A stretch of 64,000 bases of DNA from Bartonella krasnovii. Its GTDB lineage: Bacteria; Pseudomonadota; Alphaproteobacteria; Rhizobiales; Rhizobiaceae. The notes beneath the pieces are model-generated. The model was not told where the DNA came from. It saw nothing but the letters and a program-made list of their open reading frames with translations, and did not search any database. Position numbers and translations under genes: made by a program. The stretch is taken from NCBI RefSeq assembly GCF_003606345.3, contig NZ_CP031844.2, positions 1,719,001 through 1,783,000 on the forward strand. Direction: 5' to 3'. Of this stretch, positions 1 through 9,491 are shown piece after piece. Position 1 is the stretch's first letter. Each line of letters starts with the position of its first letter.

Positions 1-845
1 TGTTTACAACTGTTCTAAGCCAGAATGGAACAAGGATATTGCCTCTCTCTGTTTGTTTTATACCTGAAACGAAAGAGATAATCTGATTAGAGAAAAACAC
101 ATTAGAGAAGAATATGAAATTATAAAGATGAAAAAAATATTTGTGAAAAGCCGTTTCCAGCCTTACCCTCTCTCCTTTAACGTCTGCTTTCGGCAAGCAA
201 AAGCCAAACAGTATCTTTTAAAGAGTGGAGGCTTACACATAGGCCTCACACTTTTGTTTCTCAATCCACATTCGGGCTCACACCTCTCATGTCATAGGAG
301 AACGCTCCAAACCAAACCCTGCCCCCATACAAAACACACCTGCTCATTTGCGAGCATATTTTCAAAAAATATTGTATCCTCAAATCTATTTCGCCACAAC
401 GTCTATGACAAATAAAATCTAAAAACAAAATCTATTGTGCGCCCTCTTTACCCTTCATCAAAGAGCACGCTGGGAGCTTCCTATTCCTTTGTCCCCTCCA
501 AGGATATGTCCCCTCTAAAGATGTCCCTTCGCACCTAATAAGATTCATGAAAAGGGATGTTTTCTTGTACAATTTTACGACACGCGAGTGCATCCGACTT
601 ATACGACCACTACGACCGCTACAGCCGCACGATACACACGCACGATAAATGTGCAAGAGACAAATTTTGGCTGATTGGGGATCAATAGATTTAAAAATAA
701 GAGCCCTCTAATCTTCGAGGTCGTTCATTCAACAAGCAAAAGAATGAATACGCCTGATAAATCCCAATATTTTACAAAAAATATGATTGCCCTATGACAA
801 AGTAAAGTGAAAGTCTTGATCGATAAAGGGAAATCTTCATCAAAG
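1..845. other. Intergenic region, no supported gene
   Basis: Short open frames occur on both strands here, but none has a recognisable protein pattern or a convincing ribosome binding site. Two frames are open from the window edge for about 20 to 30 codons, so the 3' end of an upstream gene could be present, but it cannot be identified. Confidence 0.5.
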
Positions 846-930
846 TGGTGCGGGTGGTCGGACTCGAACCGACACTCCTTTCGGAACCAGATTTTGAGTC
901 TGGCGCGTCTACCAGTTCCACCACACCCGC
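846..930 (-). tRNA. tRNA-Leu(CAA)
   Basis: On the minus strand the sequence folds as a long-variable-arm tRNA. The acceptor stem pairs GCGGGTG with CACCCGC and is followed by an encoded ACCA end. The anticodon stem CCAGA/TCTGG encloses the loop CTCAAAA, giving anticodon CAA, and the T arm contains GGTTCGAGTCC. The length of 85 nt with CCA and the variable arm fit tRNA-Leu reading UUG codons. No obvious mobile element abuts it, although such genes are common integration targets. Confidence 0.95.
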
Positions 931-1154
931 ACTTGTGTTATAAAAGACAGAGCTATAAAAGACAGACTTGTCGATTATCTCTTTGCACTATATGAAGAAG
1001 GATAGATTCGTCAACAGCAGACTTTTGATTTTTTAAGAATTTCTCTCATTTTCTTCTCTGTTTGATGGAATATTTTTTTTATCGGATTTATAGCAATTTC
1101 ATTTATAGCAAACTCATTTGTAAAGTTTTTACCACTTAAATTTATAAAAAACGC

Positions 1155-1760
1155 ATGATATTAAACAAATTAAAGCTTTGGACGATTTCTCTAGCAAATC
1201 GGCGTACAGCACCACATTGGCTTGGTTTCATTGCCTTTATTGAAAGTTCTTTTTTTCCAATTCCCGTAGATATTTTATATATCCCACTGCTGCTTATTCG
1301 TCAAAATCGGGTTTATCGCTATGCTTTGATTGCAACGATTTGTTCTGTTTTAGGAGGCATTGCCGGTTGGTTTATCGGACATTTTGCCTATGACACCCTT
1401 GCCAAACCCATTTTAGAATTTTACGGTAAAGTTGAAAGTTTTGAATCTCTAAAAAACAATGCAACCCTGCAATTTCTGATTATTTTACTGATAACATCAG
1501 GTTTTTTTCACCTTCCCCCCATCAAAATTGTCACAATTTTGGCAGGTGTGATGAATGTCCATCTTGAACTTTTCATTCTCATTTGTATTTTTTCCCGAGG
1601 AGCTCGTTTTTATCTTCTCGCATGGTTGATTAAACATTTTGGACAAAAAGCAATGAATTTTCTAAGACAGCATTTCAAATGGATTATCCTCATGGGATGT
1701 GTTAGTCTCCTTTTAATTTATGGGATTTTCATAGTTTTTTTAAACAAGCAGCTTTTATAA
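1155..1760 (+). CDS. YqaA/DedA-type inner membrane protein
   Basis: This 201-residue protein has about four to five hydrophobic segments and an N-terminal region of the YqaA/DedA (SNARE-associated) type. The signature is a re-entrant stretch around residues 25-45 with FIESSFFPIPVD, followed by a Gly-rich helix (GGIAGWFIGHFAYD) and a C-terminal half starting near SGFFHLPPIKIVTILAG. Members of this superfamily are membrane proteins linked to lipid carrier or proton-coupled transport and envelope homeostasis; the exact substrate of YqaA proteins is not settled. dsbB begins 12 bp after its stop, so the two are probably co-transcribed. The family call is from motif recognition; the function remains general. 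Confidence 0.8.
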   Translation: MILNKLKLWTISLANRRTAPHWLGFIAFIESSFFPIPVDILYIPLLLIRQNRVYRYALIATICSVLGGIAGWFIGHFAYDTLAKPILEFYGKVESFESLKNNATLQFLIILLITSGFFHLPPIKIVTILAGVMNVHLELFILICIFSRGARFYLLAWLIKHFGQKAMNFLRQHFKWIILMGCVSLLLIYGIFIVFLNKQLL

Positions 1761-1772
1761 GGAACAAACTCA

Positions 1773-2342
1773 ATGGCATGTGTTTTGTCTTCCCATTCCC
1801 TTTTAAACAAGCATCTTCATCTAGAACCCAGCAGAAAAGAGCAAAGTTTATGGGCTTTTTTTCTCGCTTTTTGCTTGTCTGCTACCGTAGGTCTCGCCCT
1901 TGGTTTTGAACATTTTGATGGGTATCTGCCTTGCGATTTATGTCTAATCGAGCGTTTTCCCTATTACGGGGCCATACCATTTTTGCTCTTAGCAGGTTTT
2001 GGAGCATGTTTTTTTCGCATGTCTTCTTGGATAAAACTTTTATTTTTATGTGTTTTTGTCTTAATGAGCATCAGCCTTGTTTTAGCCATTTATCATGCCG
2101 GTGTTGAATATGGCTTTTGGGAAGCGCCTCTCAGTTGTGGTTTAAATGCTGCGCGAAAAACCTCAGACATTAACCAGCTTTTTAATCAATTAAACAACAT
2201 TCACCCTCCGTCTTGTTCAGAAGCCCCCACACGTTTTCTTTTTCTTTCATTTGCCGGTTGGAATGTGGTTGCAAGCCTCCTTTTCACCCTTATGAGCCTC
2301 TATATTACGTCAAAAGGCATTCTTTCAGGCTACAAGAAATAA
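1773..2342 (+). CDS. dsbB: Disulfide bond formation protein DsbB
   Basis: DsbB is the inner-membrane quinone reductase that reoxidises periplasmic DsbA. The 189-residue protein has four hydrophobic helices and both expected cysteine pairs: a CxxC (PCDLC, C54 and C57) in the first periplasmic loop and C122/C148 in the second. The loop motif CLIERFPYY after the CxxC is typical of the family. It lies 12 bp downstream of the YqaA-type gene, suggesting a small envelope operon. The start is the ATG at 1773, which gives a longer N-terminal cytoplasmic tail (about 25 residues before the first helix) than the enterobacterial enzyme. Confidence 0.92.
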   Translation: MACVLSSHSLLNKHLHLEPSRKEQSLWAFFLAFCLSATVGLALGFEHFDGYLPCDLCLIERFPYYGAIPFLLLAGFGACFFRMSSWIKLLFLCVFVLMSISLVLAIYHAGVEYGFWEAPLSCGLNAARKTSDINQLFNQLNNIHPPSCSEAPTRFLFLSFAGWNVVASLLFTLMSLYITSKGILSGYKK

Positions 2343-3695
2343 AAAGAATTCCCAAAAAGAATTCCCCCACGCAGCACAGCATACTTTCCCTTAAAAAACA
2401 CCGCATAGCGCGTGGGCTTCTGCAGCAAAAGAACGCCCTAGCACAAAACGTCCAGAACAGGAAAAAAATCATCCCTTTAACACGCATCCACAAACATCAT
2501 CTTCTCATCAAACTTCTCCTTAAACGTTAAAGAGGATGAAACAATCTTTTATTTGTAAAATCTCCCTCTGTTTTTTATGCCTTTGCAGATTTAATGTTGT
2601 TATCAATATCCTCCTCTTAAAAAGGAGAGAGAAACAACAAAACAACCAGTACCGTATTTTATTGTTTTGCTTCTCTGTATTTATCAGCAATATTTTGATA
2701 GAAACTGACGGCAGAAAAGTGATCAGAGGATTAAGTAAGGGAACCAATCACTGTTGAATGATCAACCATACCTAAAAATAAAAATACAACGTCTCCCCCG
2801 CTCACTCTTTCAAAAGATCTATCACCCTAAAGAACCGCATAGTGTGATGGAACATGATCACGCCTCATAGCAAGAACATGAGACATTTTGAGATCTCAAT
2901 ACGCCTTATCCCCCTCACATATAAAACATCGGCTCAAATCAGCACTACGCATTCGACAAGTTTTTAGGTGCGATTTTCCACATGATTTGATTTTACCAGA
3001 ACTTTGAAAAAAACGTCCTATTTGAGTGCTCTCTAAGAAGGAAAAACGCTACGGGAATGGTACGGTTTTGCCATTTTTAACAAAATCGCACCCCAATAAT
3101 CCTGCGGCTTATGCTTGACAATCTCTAATAGAACCTAAAAAACATGGATTCTGTGCAATTATGCGACAACCGTTTCGGTAAACCATCTTAGTTCACTCGC
3201 ATGGCGTCCCAAGGTTATCAGAGGAAGAATTTCATAAGGCTGTTGCTCTTATGTTTAAACATTCCCCCCCTTTACACCTTTGGCTTTTTAAAAAAATAAG
3301 CATATATAGGAAAACATATACGGGCATCAGTAACGGTATCCGCTTCCCGCAAGGAGAGAACGCAGGAATGGTTTCCTACTCCTTTTGTCATGTTTCATCA
3401 TTTAAATTCCCCCTTTGATTTAAACGATCCAATTAAGAGCATAACCACCATCACCATAAAACAAAAGCTGCTGCTCATCATGTCCACTGATAAGCGATAA
3501 ACTGAAATATCGCTCATCATCTGTACGAGCGACAAATTCTTCCAAAGTAACCACGCCCTACAATCGTTTTTTTTCGCATTTTCATCATGATAAATCATAA
3601 GATATTCTTTTCATATTATGCCATAGAGAGGGTTTTACCATGGCGCCAATTTTTCAAGAAAAATCCTTCACAAAGCAATAGAGAGCAAGGTTTCT
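2343..3695. other. Gene-poor region
   Basis: About 1.35 kb follows dsbB with only short frames. A 66-codon minus-strand frame at 3398-3598 has no recognisable pattern. The composition is like the rest of the intergenic DNA. No RNA gene or repeat was recognised, and the stretch probably holds decayed genes. Confidence 0.45.
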
Positions 3696-3911
3696 TTATG
3701 GAGAGCGCTCAGGACGCCGTATTTTGACCTTTTCCATCACAATGATAAATTCAAATTTTAACCAAAACGATAATACGCTCCCTCTAAACGATTTGCGCAC
3801 CACCTCATCCGCCACAGGCTGCTCCAATATCGATCCATTCATCGGTGTATTTCCTTGAGAATTTTTTACGCTTTCAGTCCCCGTAAAAAAAGACAATATT
3901 TTTTTTAGCAT
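3696..3911 (-). CDS. Small hypothetical ORF with a strong ribosome binding site
   Basis: A 71-codon frame starts with MLKKILSFFTG at the ATG ending at 3911. A GGAGGTGA Shine-Dalgarno sequence stands just upstream at a few bases spacing, which is why it is listed and why this start is chosen over the ATG four codons earlier. The first 40 residues look coding (MNGSILEQPVADEVV), whereas the tail (KVKIRRPERSP) may be a frameshifted end. It could be the 5' remnant of a longer lost gene. The function is unknown. Confidence 0.35.
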   Translation of the reverse strand: MLKKILSFFTGTESVKNSQGNTPMNGSILEQPVADEVVRKSFRGSVLSFWLKFEFIIVMEKVKIRRPERSP

Positions 3912-4248
3912 TGTCACCTCCATAGTATTGTAAACTCCAGTGCATTTTTAACTTCATTTCAGTTGATTCGAATTGAACAATGCCCAAAAAAATTCAATAA
4001 AAATAGAGGGTTAAGTTATGAAAACGAGAGGGGAGGTTTCAGTCTTATGTAAGCCTTTTCCAGCCTAACTTATCTTTATAAAAAACGTTTTTAAAAAATA
4101 TAAAGAATATTTTCTTATGTAAAAACAATTGCTTATAACCTGGAGGAGAAAGACAAAAACCTCCCCCCTAAATAGGAAGACATTCTCAAAATTATTAACA
4201 AAAACGACGTCATTTTAGTGATCTTTTTATTTTTTTCTTCTGATAAAA

Positions 4249-4884
4249 TTAATTGGCAGGTGTCTTCGGAGGAGCCCCTCCGGTAGGTTCCCAATTAGCA
4301 ACACTTGAAGCCTGCTGAATGAGCTCCTTTGTTACTTCACCATTTTTCTTTACATATTTTTTACCATTCTCTTGCAGCCATTGTGCGAGCGTTGCTTTAA
4401 CACTTTTACCTGGTGCAGCCTCACTCACCACTTCCCATGCTGCCACAGCTGCTGCAAGCTTTGGAGCATAACGAGGATGATTTGGATTTTGAAACGCATA
4501 TTTTTGATCTTTCACTTCACCAGCACCACCCTCGGGAAAGAAAAATGCAGGGCGCTGACCACGTGATGAAAGCCATTCTTTTAAATCTTCAACGAGGACA
4601 TGTGAAGAAGGTTCATCTATATCCTCTGGAAAACCCACCTCCCATTCTATCTTTAACCGATTGTTGCGTCCTGCTTGAACGATAGCATAATAAGCTGCTC
4701 GAAAATTAGCAGCGTTCTTTGAAGATAACCAATCGTCATCTTCGTAAATAATACTATTTTCTAGTTTTCTTAAATCAGCAACTCTACATCTCGCAGGATT
4801 CAAACCAACTATTAAAAACGCTGCCTGCACTATTGTTAATTTTTCAAGAAGTCGCCATAATTCTAAACCTTTATCAATTTCCAT
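4249..4884 (-). CDS. Hypothetical protein, 211 aa
   Basis: This is a complete soluble frame with no signal peptide and no membrane segment. The N-terminus (residues 1-60) is helical and includes LTIVQAAFLIVGLNPA. The C-terminal half has a well-ordered NPNHPRYAPKLAAAVAAWE motif, then a region resembling a short helical domain (KATLAQWLQENGKKY), ending in SSVANWEPTGGAPPKTPAN. The C-terminal pattern resembles hypothetical proteins found across proteobacteria, often in accessory DNA; I cannot name a function. It is isolated: the nearest intact genes are more than 1 kb away and on the other strand. Confidence 0.7.
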   Translation of the reverse strand: MEIDKGLELWRLLEKLTIVQAAFLIVGLNPARCRVADLRKLENSIIYEDDDWLSSKNAANFRAAYYAIVQAGRNNRLKIEWEVGFPEDIDEPSSHVLVEDLKEWLSSRGQRPAFFFPEGGAGEVKDQKYAFQNPNHPRYAPKLAAAVAAWEVVSEAAPGKSVKATLAQWLQENGKKYVKKNGEVTKELIQQASSVANWEPTGGAPPKTPAN

Positions 4885-5909
4885 ATACTACGTCTCTTTA
4901 TTATCTACAAAAATTTAACCATTTTTTTAAACATCAAGAGTACTCGTCCTTTGATGTTTAAAGACTATGCACTTCTCACATTGCAACTCATCCCATGCTT
5001 TAAACAAAAACACAGCGCCCCTCCTCGTGATTCACAAGGAAATGATTTTGATATAAGGAGTTTTTAAGTGAGAGAATCATAGTGAATTTGGGGCTTTCAT
5101 GCAAGATATAAGGCGCATTTCAAGGCGATAAATGCCCCTTCATAAAGCATAAATTTTCATGCGTGATCAAACAATTTGATATGATAATATATCTCGCTCG
5201 TTTATGCACCCCAGCCGTTAAAACCAATCCCAATCACAGCACAAAAGATAATTTATTAGACGCCAATAAATCCACCTCAATGCCAATATCATAAGAGGAC
5301 TAGATTACACTTAAAACGGGATGCGGGCTGTACAACGATCCAATAAAAATGCCGAGAATACCACGCTAAAGACTGTCGAAAACAGTGGGGACTAAGCAGG
5401 TGTCATGGTACCGGCATGCTCTTTTATGAAGCATCAAAATGAGAAGACTCAAGAGATTTTTATTATTTCACGGGGGAAATTTATACTATTTCATGGGTGC
5501 CTTACTGCTCTCCCCTTCACCAGCACTTTCGCGAAAAGAGGCTTGGCGCCCTTAAAACAAGGTATTTTTTTAAATGATTTCAAAATTCAAAAAATTTTAT
5601 CGGCTTTTTTATCGTCTTTTGAACGCATCAACTAAATGACGGTGCTGACTTATTTCTTTTCATCCATTCTCGAGTCTAAATCCATGAGAATGCTTCATTC
5701 AAATGCTCCTTTTAGCAAAATAAAATATATTTTTTCTCAATTCTTTCACGGTTTCCCCTCTCAACACCCTTGGATAAATCTCCTTTATTGATTGGATTTT
5801 CCAGCTTTATTTTCATGGTGTCACCACATTCTTTTTTTTCAGCGCAACCTTTTTGCACTTTTTCAGTTTGTAACTTTTAGGTTGACTTCCAATTTATTTT
5901 TATTAAGGT
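4885..5909. other. Gene-poor region upstream of the iron exporter
   Basis: No supported gene. Around 5415-5460 a stretch of about 45 bp resembles sequence near 8555-8600 (both run from TGCTCTTTTAT through a CATCAAAAT core to a poly-T stretch), so an old dispersed repeat may be present. Confidence 0.4.
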
Positions 5910-5926
5910 TTTAGAATTATTCTAAA
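5910..5926. promoter_or_regulatory. Irr-type iron control element (ICE box)
   Basis: The 17-mer TTTAGAATTATTCTAAA is a perfect palindrome with a 3-base centre. It matches the TTTAGAA-N3-TTCTAAA pattern recognised by Irr in Rhizobiales. It lies 17 bp upstream of the start of the MbfA/VIT-type gene. In related organisms Irr represses the membrane-bound ferritin/iron exporter gene mbfA when iron is low, so the placement fits a direct control site. That regulation is inferred from the match. Confidence 0.8.
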
Positions 5927-5943
5927 GTGCAAAGGAACAGAGG

Positions 5944-6753
5944 ATGTTGAGATCGTTTTTTTCACTTGTACGGCGTAAGGCTCTGTTTTTTCGTTCAGCA
6001 CAAAAAACTCTCCTTCAAGCGCTCAAAGTAAAAGAGCAGCAGGCTGCACTCTATTTAAAATATGCAAAAGCTCTAGAGCCTTATTCCTCTAAAGAAGCGG
6101 CGGTTTTTACCGCCATGGGGCTTCAAGAGCTTGAGAGTTATAAGCAACTTTTGTGTCTTTCTTGCCATAATCGTTCCCACACGGCGGATAGATTATGTGA
6201 GCAAACTTCTTTTATAAAAAGCAAGGGGAGCCAACCCTCTCCTAAAAAAGCAACAGCAAATCACACTATAAAAAAACCCTCGAAAGCGGAAAAACAAACA
6301 CTTTTGACATGGATTCAACCAGGTCTTGCTGGGTTAATGGATGGCTCTGTCTCCACCCTTGCCCCCATTTTCGCCGCAGCATTTGCCACAGGAGAAACGC
6401 ATCAAACTTTTTTGATTGGTCTCTCAGCTTCCATTGGGGCGGGACTTTCAATGGGGTTTACAGAAGCAGCCCATGATGATGGAAAATTATCAGGGCGTGG
6501 TTCACCTTTGAAAAGAGGGCTTGCCAGCGGCATTATGACAACATTAGGGGGCTTAGGTCATACGCTTCCCTATTTGATCCATTCTTTTTATGTTGCAACA
6601 GTGATTGCCTGTATCATTGTTTTTTTCGAACTAGGCGCCATCGTCTGGATCCAAAACAAATACATGTCGACCCCTTTTTGGCGCGCCTCTTTACAAGTCA
6701 TCATTGGTGGAGCTTTGGTTTTTGCCACAGGGATTATTATCGGCAGTATTTAA
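5944..6753 (+). CDS. mbfA: MbfA-like VIT family iron exporter
   Basis: The C-terminal part (residues 115-269) is a vacuolar-iron-transporter (CCC1/VIT) domain. It starts PGLAGLMDGSVSTLAPIFAA, continues through SIGAGLSMGFTEA and ends in two hydrophobic helices. The N-terminal 75 residues resemble the ferritin-like helices of MbfA proteins, which export iron across the inner membrane and protect against iron and peroxide stress. The ferritin part is short and lacks the regular glutamate/histidine ligand spacing; the second helix reads GLQELESYKQLL. The protein is 269 aa, whereas I recall MbfA proteins as above 300 aa. An Irr-type palindrome lies just upstream and a GAGG Shine-Dalgarno sequence precedes the ATG. 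An alternative is a plain VIT transporter with a degenerate N-terminal domain. Confidence 0.8.
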   Translation: MLRSFFSLVRRKALFFRSAQKTLLQALKVKEQQAALYLKYAKALEPYSSKEAAVFTAMGLQELESYKQLLCLSCHNRSHTADRLCEQTSFIKSKGSQPSPKKATANHTIKKPSKAEKQTLLTWIQPGLAGLMDGSVSTLAPIFAAAFATGETHQTFLIGLSASIGAGLSMGFTEAAHDDGKLSGRGSPLKRGLASGIMTTLGGLGHTLPYLIHSFYVATVIACIIVFFELGAIVWIQNKYMSTPFWRASLQVIIGGALVFATGIIIGSI

Positions 6754-6809
6754 AAAAAACGCGTCCCCCATCATTTCACTCTCGCATATAATTTTGCCTA
6801 TCTCATAGC

Positions 6810-6832
6810 GTGTCCCTTTTTTAAGGGGACAC
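6810..6832. terminator. Hairpin downstream of the mbfA-like gene
   Basis: GTGTCCC and GGGACAC form a 7-bp stem around a T-rich loop 57 bp after the stop codon. A second small hairpin (CCCTTT/AAAGGG) follows near 6850. There is no clear trailing T run, so terminator activity is uncertain. The remaining bases up to 7152 hold no supported gene. Confidence 0.4.
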
Positions 6833-7152
6833 CAAATCATCGTTGGCAATCCCTTTATTGAAAGGGGCTCTTACTAATGATTTGATAGTCTTATCGGTCG
6901 TATCTAAAAAATCTCACCTGACTATTTCGTTTTAAATAAGCATATGTTCCTTTATAGGCATAAACCATTCTGCTGATATCATTATTGGAAAATGCTATTG
7001 GTGGAGCTGTGAAGTCTTGTGGATTAACAAAAGATAATAACCAAGCTCTGGGGACAACCTACATCAAAAAATCTTTATCGACTTGTTTTATGGATATCTT
7101 TTGTTAAAGTACCATTTTTTTCTAGATCTCATATTTTGGAAATGCTTTGATC

Positions 7153-7692
7153 ATGCCGCATACTGAAACCAACGCACCGCTAAACAACCAAGAAAATTGT
7201 GTTTCTTCAAAATCTTCACATCCCGTGACTTTATTCGTTCAGCGTCTTGAACACGGACAAGGCTTAGAACTTCCTCACTACGCAACAGCGGGTTCTGCGG
7301 GTCTTGATCTACGGGCCGCCATTGGAGAAGAAGAAACTCTCGTCCTTTCGCCAGGACAACGTGCTCTTATTCCAACGGGTCTCATTTTTCATTTATCACC
7401 AGGGTATGAAGCACAAATACGCCCACGCTCTGGTTTAGCTTTAAAACACGGCATCACATGTCTTAATACCCCTGGAACGATTGATAGTGATTACCGCGGT
7501 GAAGTCAAAGTCCTTCTCATCAATTGTGGTCAGGAAGACTTTTCTATTGAACGAGGCATGCGCATTGCTCAAACTGTCATCGCCCCTGTCACCCAAGTTA
7601 ATGTTTGTGCCATTGAACCAGCGCAAGAAGACAGTCAAAGTCATGCAGAGAGCCGTGGAACAGGAGGTTTTGGTTCAACAGGGCATACTTAA
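7153..7692 (+). CDS. dut: Deoxyuridine 5'-triphosphate nucleotidohydrolase
   Basis: The enzyme hydrolyses dUTP to dUMP and pyrophosphate, keeping uracil out of DNA and supplying the dTMP precursor. The conserved trimeric dUTPase motifs appear in order: AGLDLRA (motif 1), [12 protein letters not shown] (motif 2), [10 protein letters not shown] (motif 3), RGMRIAQ (motif 4) and [10 protein letters not shown] (motif 5, the flexible C-terminal lid). The ATG at 7153 is preferred over an in-frame TTG two codons earlier. It gives 179 residues with an N-terminal extension of about 25 residues before the fold. A decayed partial copy of its 5' region lies about 300 bp downstream. Confidence 0.95.
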   Translation: MPHTETNAPLNNQENCVSSKSSHPVTLFVQRLEHGQGLELPHYATAGSAGLDLRAAIGEEETLVLSPGQRALIPTGLIFHLSPGYEAQIRPRSGLALKHGITCLNTPGTIDSDYRGEVKVLLINCGQEDFSIERGMRIAQTVIAPVTQVNVCAIEPAQEDSQSHAESRGTGGFGSTGHT

Positions 7693-8009
7693 AGCACAAT
7701 AAGTAAAGGCTAAAGCAACACAGACTTATTTCAAAGGTTCTCTCACTTTCGGATTCCTTAATTTTTGGGAGCTCCCTTGACGTTTGAAAATCCCGTGACG
7801 TTTGAGAATCCTTTGAAATCTAGAGAAATCCTTTGCGTAGTACGTCATCATAATACTGATACCCTAACAGCTTGAAAAATTGATTTGATGTATTCTTATT
7901 TCAGAGCTCTTAATTTTTGAGGCATCTTAAGCTTTTAAAGAAAAGCAGCGCCCACTCATGCCCAAGGCTCTCACCTTTTAATCAAACACACAAACCCTGC
8001 ATCCTTCCT

Positions 8010-8140
8010 CCCCTTGTGTCTCTTCAAAATCTTAACAACCCCATACCTTTATCAATTCAGCATCTTGCACACGGACAAGATTTAGAACTTTCTCACTAAG
8101 CAAAAGCAAGTTCTGCGATCCTTGATTGATAGTGCCCCCC
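8010..8140 (+). pseudogene. Degenerate partial copy of the dut 5' region
   Basis: A stretch reading CVSLQNLNNPIPLSIQHLAH, then GQDLELSH and a stop, parallels [19 protein letters not shown] then [10 protein letters not shown] in the intact dut upstream. At DNA level the two match closely across CACACGGACAAGATTTAGAA and continue past the stop as far as the first dUTPase motif. It is non-functional and looks like the remnant of a duplication of dut. Confidence 0.75.
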
Positions 8141-8714
8141 TAAAGAGAAGCATAAACCTTTTACTTAAGATATACCCTAATATGTCTTTCCTTGACCCCT
8201 TAGAGCTTTTAAAGCACGCATTCTTCCACGCTTCTCACTTAAAACGCACAAAGCCTCTCCATAACTCTCCCCTCACATATCCCCTAACCCGCTAAAACAA
8301 TTGGTTACGATGATCTAGAAGACACATCCTCTTGAGAGGATTTGAGTAAAATTCATTGTCTTGTAAAATGAATAATCCATAAGATTTTCTCATAGCCAAT
8401 TTGTTTTTACAGCCATCATAACCTACGTCTCTTATCCGTTACAAGCGCTGTTGTCCGTACAGATAAAAACGAAAAAAAGACTAAAAATTCCTATAGTTAT
8501 AATGAACACATGTGCCAAGGGCGACCGCAACATTGGAAGAGCATAAAGAATACTCACTTGCTCTTTTATAAGGCATCAAAAATGGAAACACTCAATAGAT
8601 TTTTTTACTCTTATTTTATAAAAGCATGACCATTTATTCATGAACGCCATTGCAAAAGCTTTATCTCTATTCAGCCCCAAAGAACAATAACCACGGCTGC
8701 TTTATAGAGCCTCT

Positions 8715-8885
8715 CTTGCAGCAAGATTGAGAGCGTTTTGTAATCCGATCAGACCAATTTTACGCTATCCAGTGCATACGACTTTGATTGAATCAATCAA
8801 TGACAGTTGCCTCATCAATTTTATTCTATGGCTTTGATATAACTTTGATGAAGTTGCTTTGCATCCTTCAACAAAGCTATTTTTT
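8715..8885 (-). pseudogene. Degenerate partial copy of exbD
   Basis: The DNA around 8728-8770 closely matches 9068-9110 inside the intact exbD (for example AGCGTTTTGTAATCCGATCA against AGCGTTTTGCAATCCGACAA). Similarity continues with deletions to about 8880, where a CTTCAACAAAGCT segment mirrors CCTCAACAAAGTT. No open frame remains. It lies immediately downstream of the intact gene on the same strand, as a decayed tandem duplicate. Confidence 0.7.
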
Positions 8886-8900
8886 TATCAGCTATTTTTA

Positions 8901-9491
8901 TCATGGTGCAGAAGCCGTTCCAGAAATATGAGCATTGACAGTATCATTTATTGTTTCCACCTGTCCATGATCCACCACGTTAACGCCCACTCCACCCTCT
9001 GTCACAACAGGCTCCTTTGTTCCATCTGCGGTTTTATGATTTTGCCCACCTCTTGCGGCAAAATTAGAAGCGTTTTGCAATCCGACAAGACCGATTTTAC
9101 CATATCCAGCCATGCGTATTTGATTTAATAAATCGATGACAATGCCATAATCAATTTCACTATCGGCTTTGATTAAAATTTTTGTTTCTAAATTTTGCTT
9201 GGTCTCCCTCAACAAAGTTTCTCTCAAAGCTGCTTGTTCGATAAGATGATTGCCAATGTAAAGAGAATGATCTTTTTGCAAAGTGACATACAGAGGCTCA
9301 TCAGGTTGAATCTCTAAAGGTGCTTGCGTTATCGAAGGCAGCTGAACAGGAATGACAGATGTTGCCAAAGGTGCAGCAACCATAAAAACAATCAGCAACA
9401 CCAACACAACATCAATAAAAGGAGTCACATTGATTTCACTGTGCAACCCATTTTCATCGAGATCAAAATCATCATTAAAGCTTGCTTTCAT
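8901..9491 (-). CDS. exbD: ExbD/TolR-family biopolymer transport protein
   Basis: This is a partner of ExbB in a proton-driven motor that energises TonB-dependent outer-membrane uptake, most likely of haem in Bartonella. A short cytoplasmic N-terminus is followed by SEINVTPFIDVVLVLLIVFM (residues 19-38), which contains the conserved membrane aspartate, then a periplasmic domain ending near GKIGLVGL. The last 45 residues are a Gly/Thr/Val-rich extension not typical of the family. Its start overlaps the exbB stop by 4 bp, so the pair is translationally coupled. It is distinguished from the second ExbD/TolR gene at 44.4 kb because that one sits in the tol operon. tonB is not in the window. Confidence 0.9.
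   Translation of the reverse strand: MKASFNDDFDLDENGLHSEINVTPFIDVVLVLLIVFMVAAPLATSVIPVQLPSITQAPLEIQPDEPLYVTLQKDHSLYIGNHLIEQAALRETLLRETKQNLETKILIKADSEIDYGIVIDLLNQIRMAGYGKIGLVGLQNASNFAARGGQNHKTADGTKEPVVTEGGVGVNVVDHGQVETINDTVNAHISGTASAP

Noticed and set aside
1..90. Possible 3' end of an upstream gene at the window edge
   Set aside because: Two different frames are open to about 67 and 89; nothing identifies either as coding.
128..656. Open frames at 128-415 (+) and 432-656 (-)
   Set aside because: No recognisable domain, unusual Cys/His-rich composition and no convincing ribosome binding site; treated as chance frames.
2536..2757. Overlapping frames on both strands after dsbB
   Set aside because: Low-complexity, mutually overlapping frames with no pattern; typical of AT-rich noncoding DNA.
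5405..5635. 76-codon plus-strand frame
   Set aside because: No family pattern; part of it overlaps a short stretch similar to noncoding sequence near 8.56 kb.
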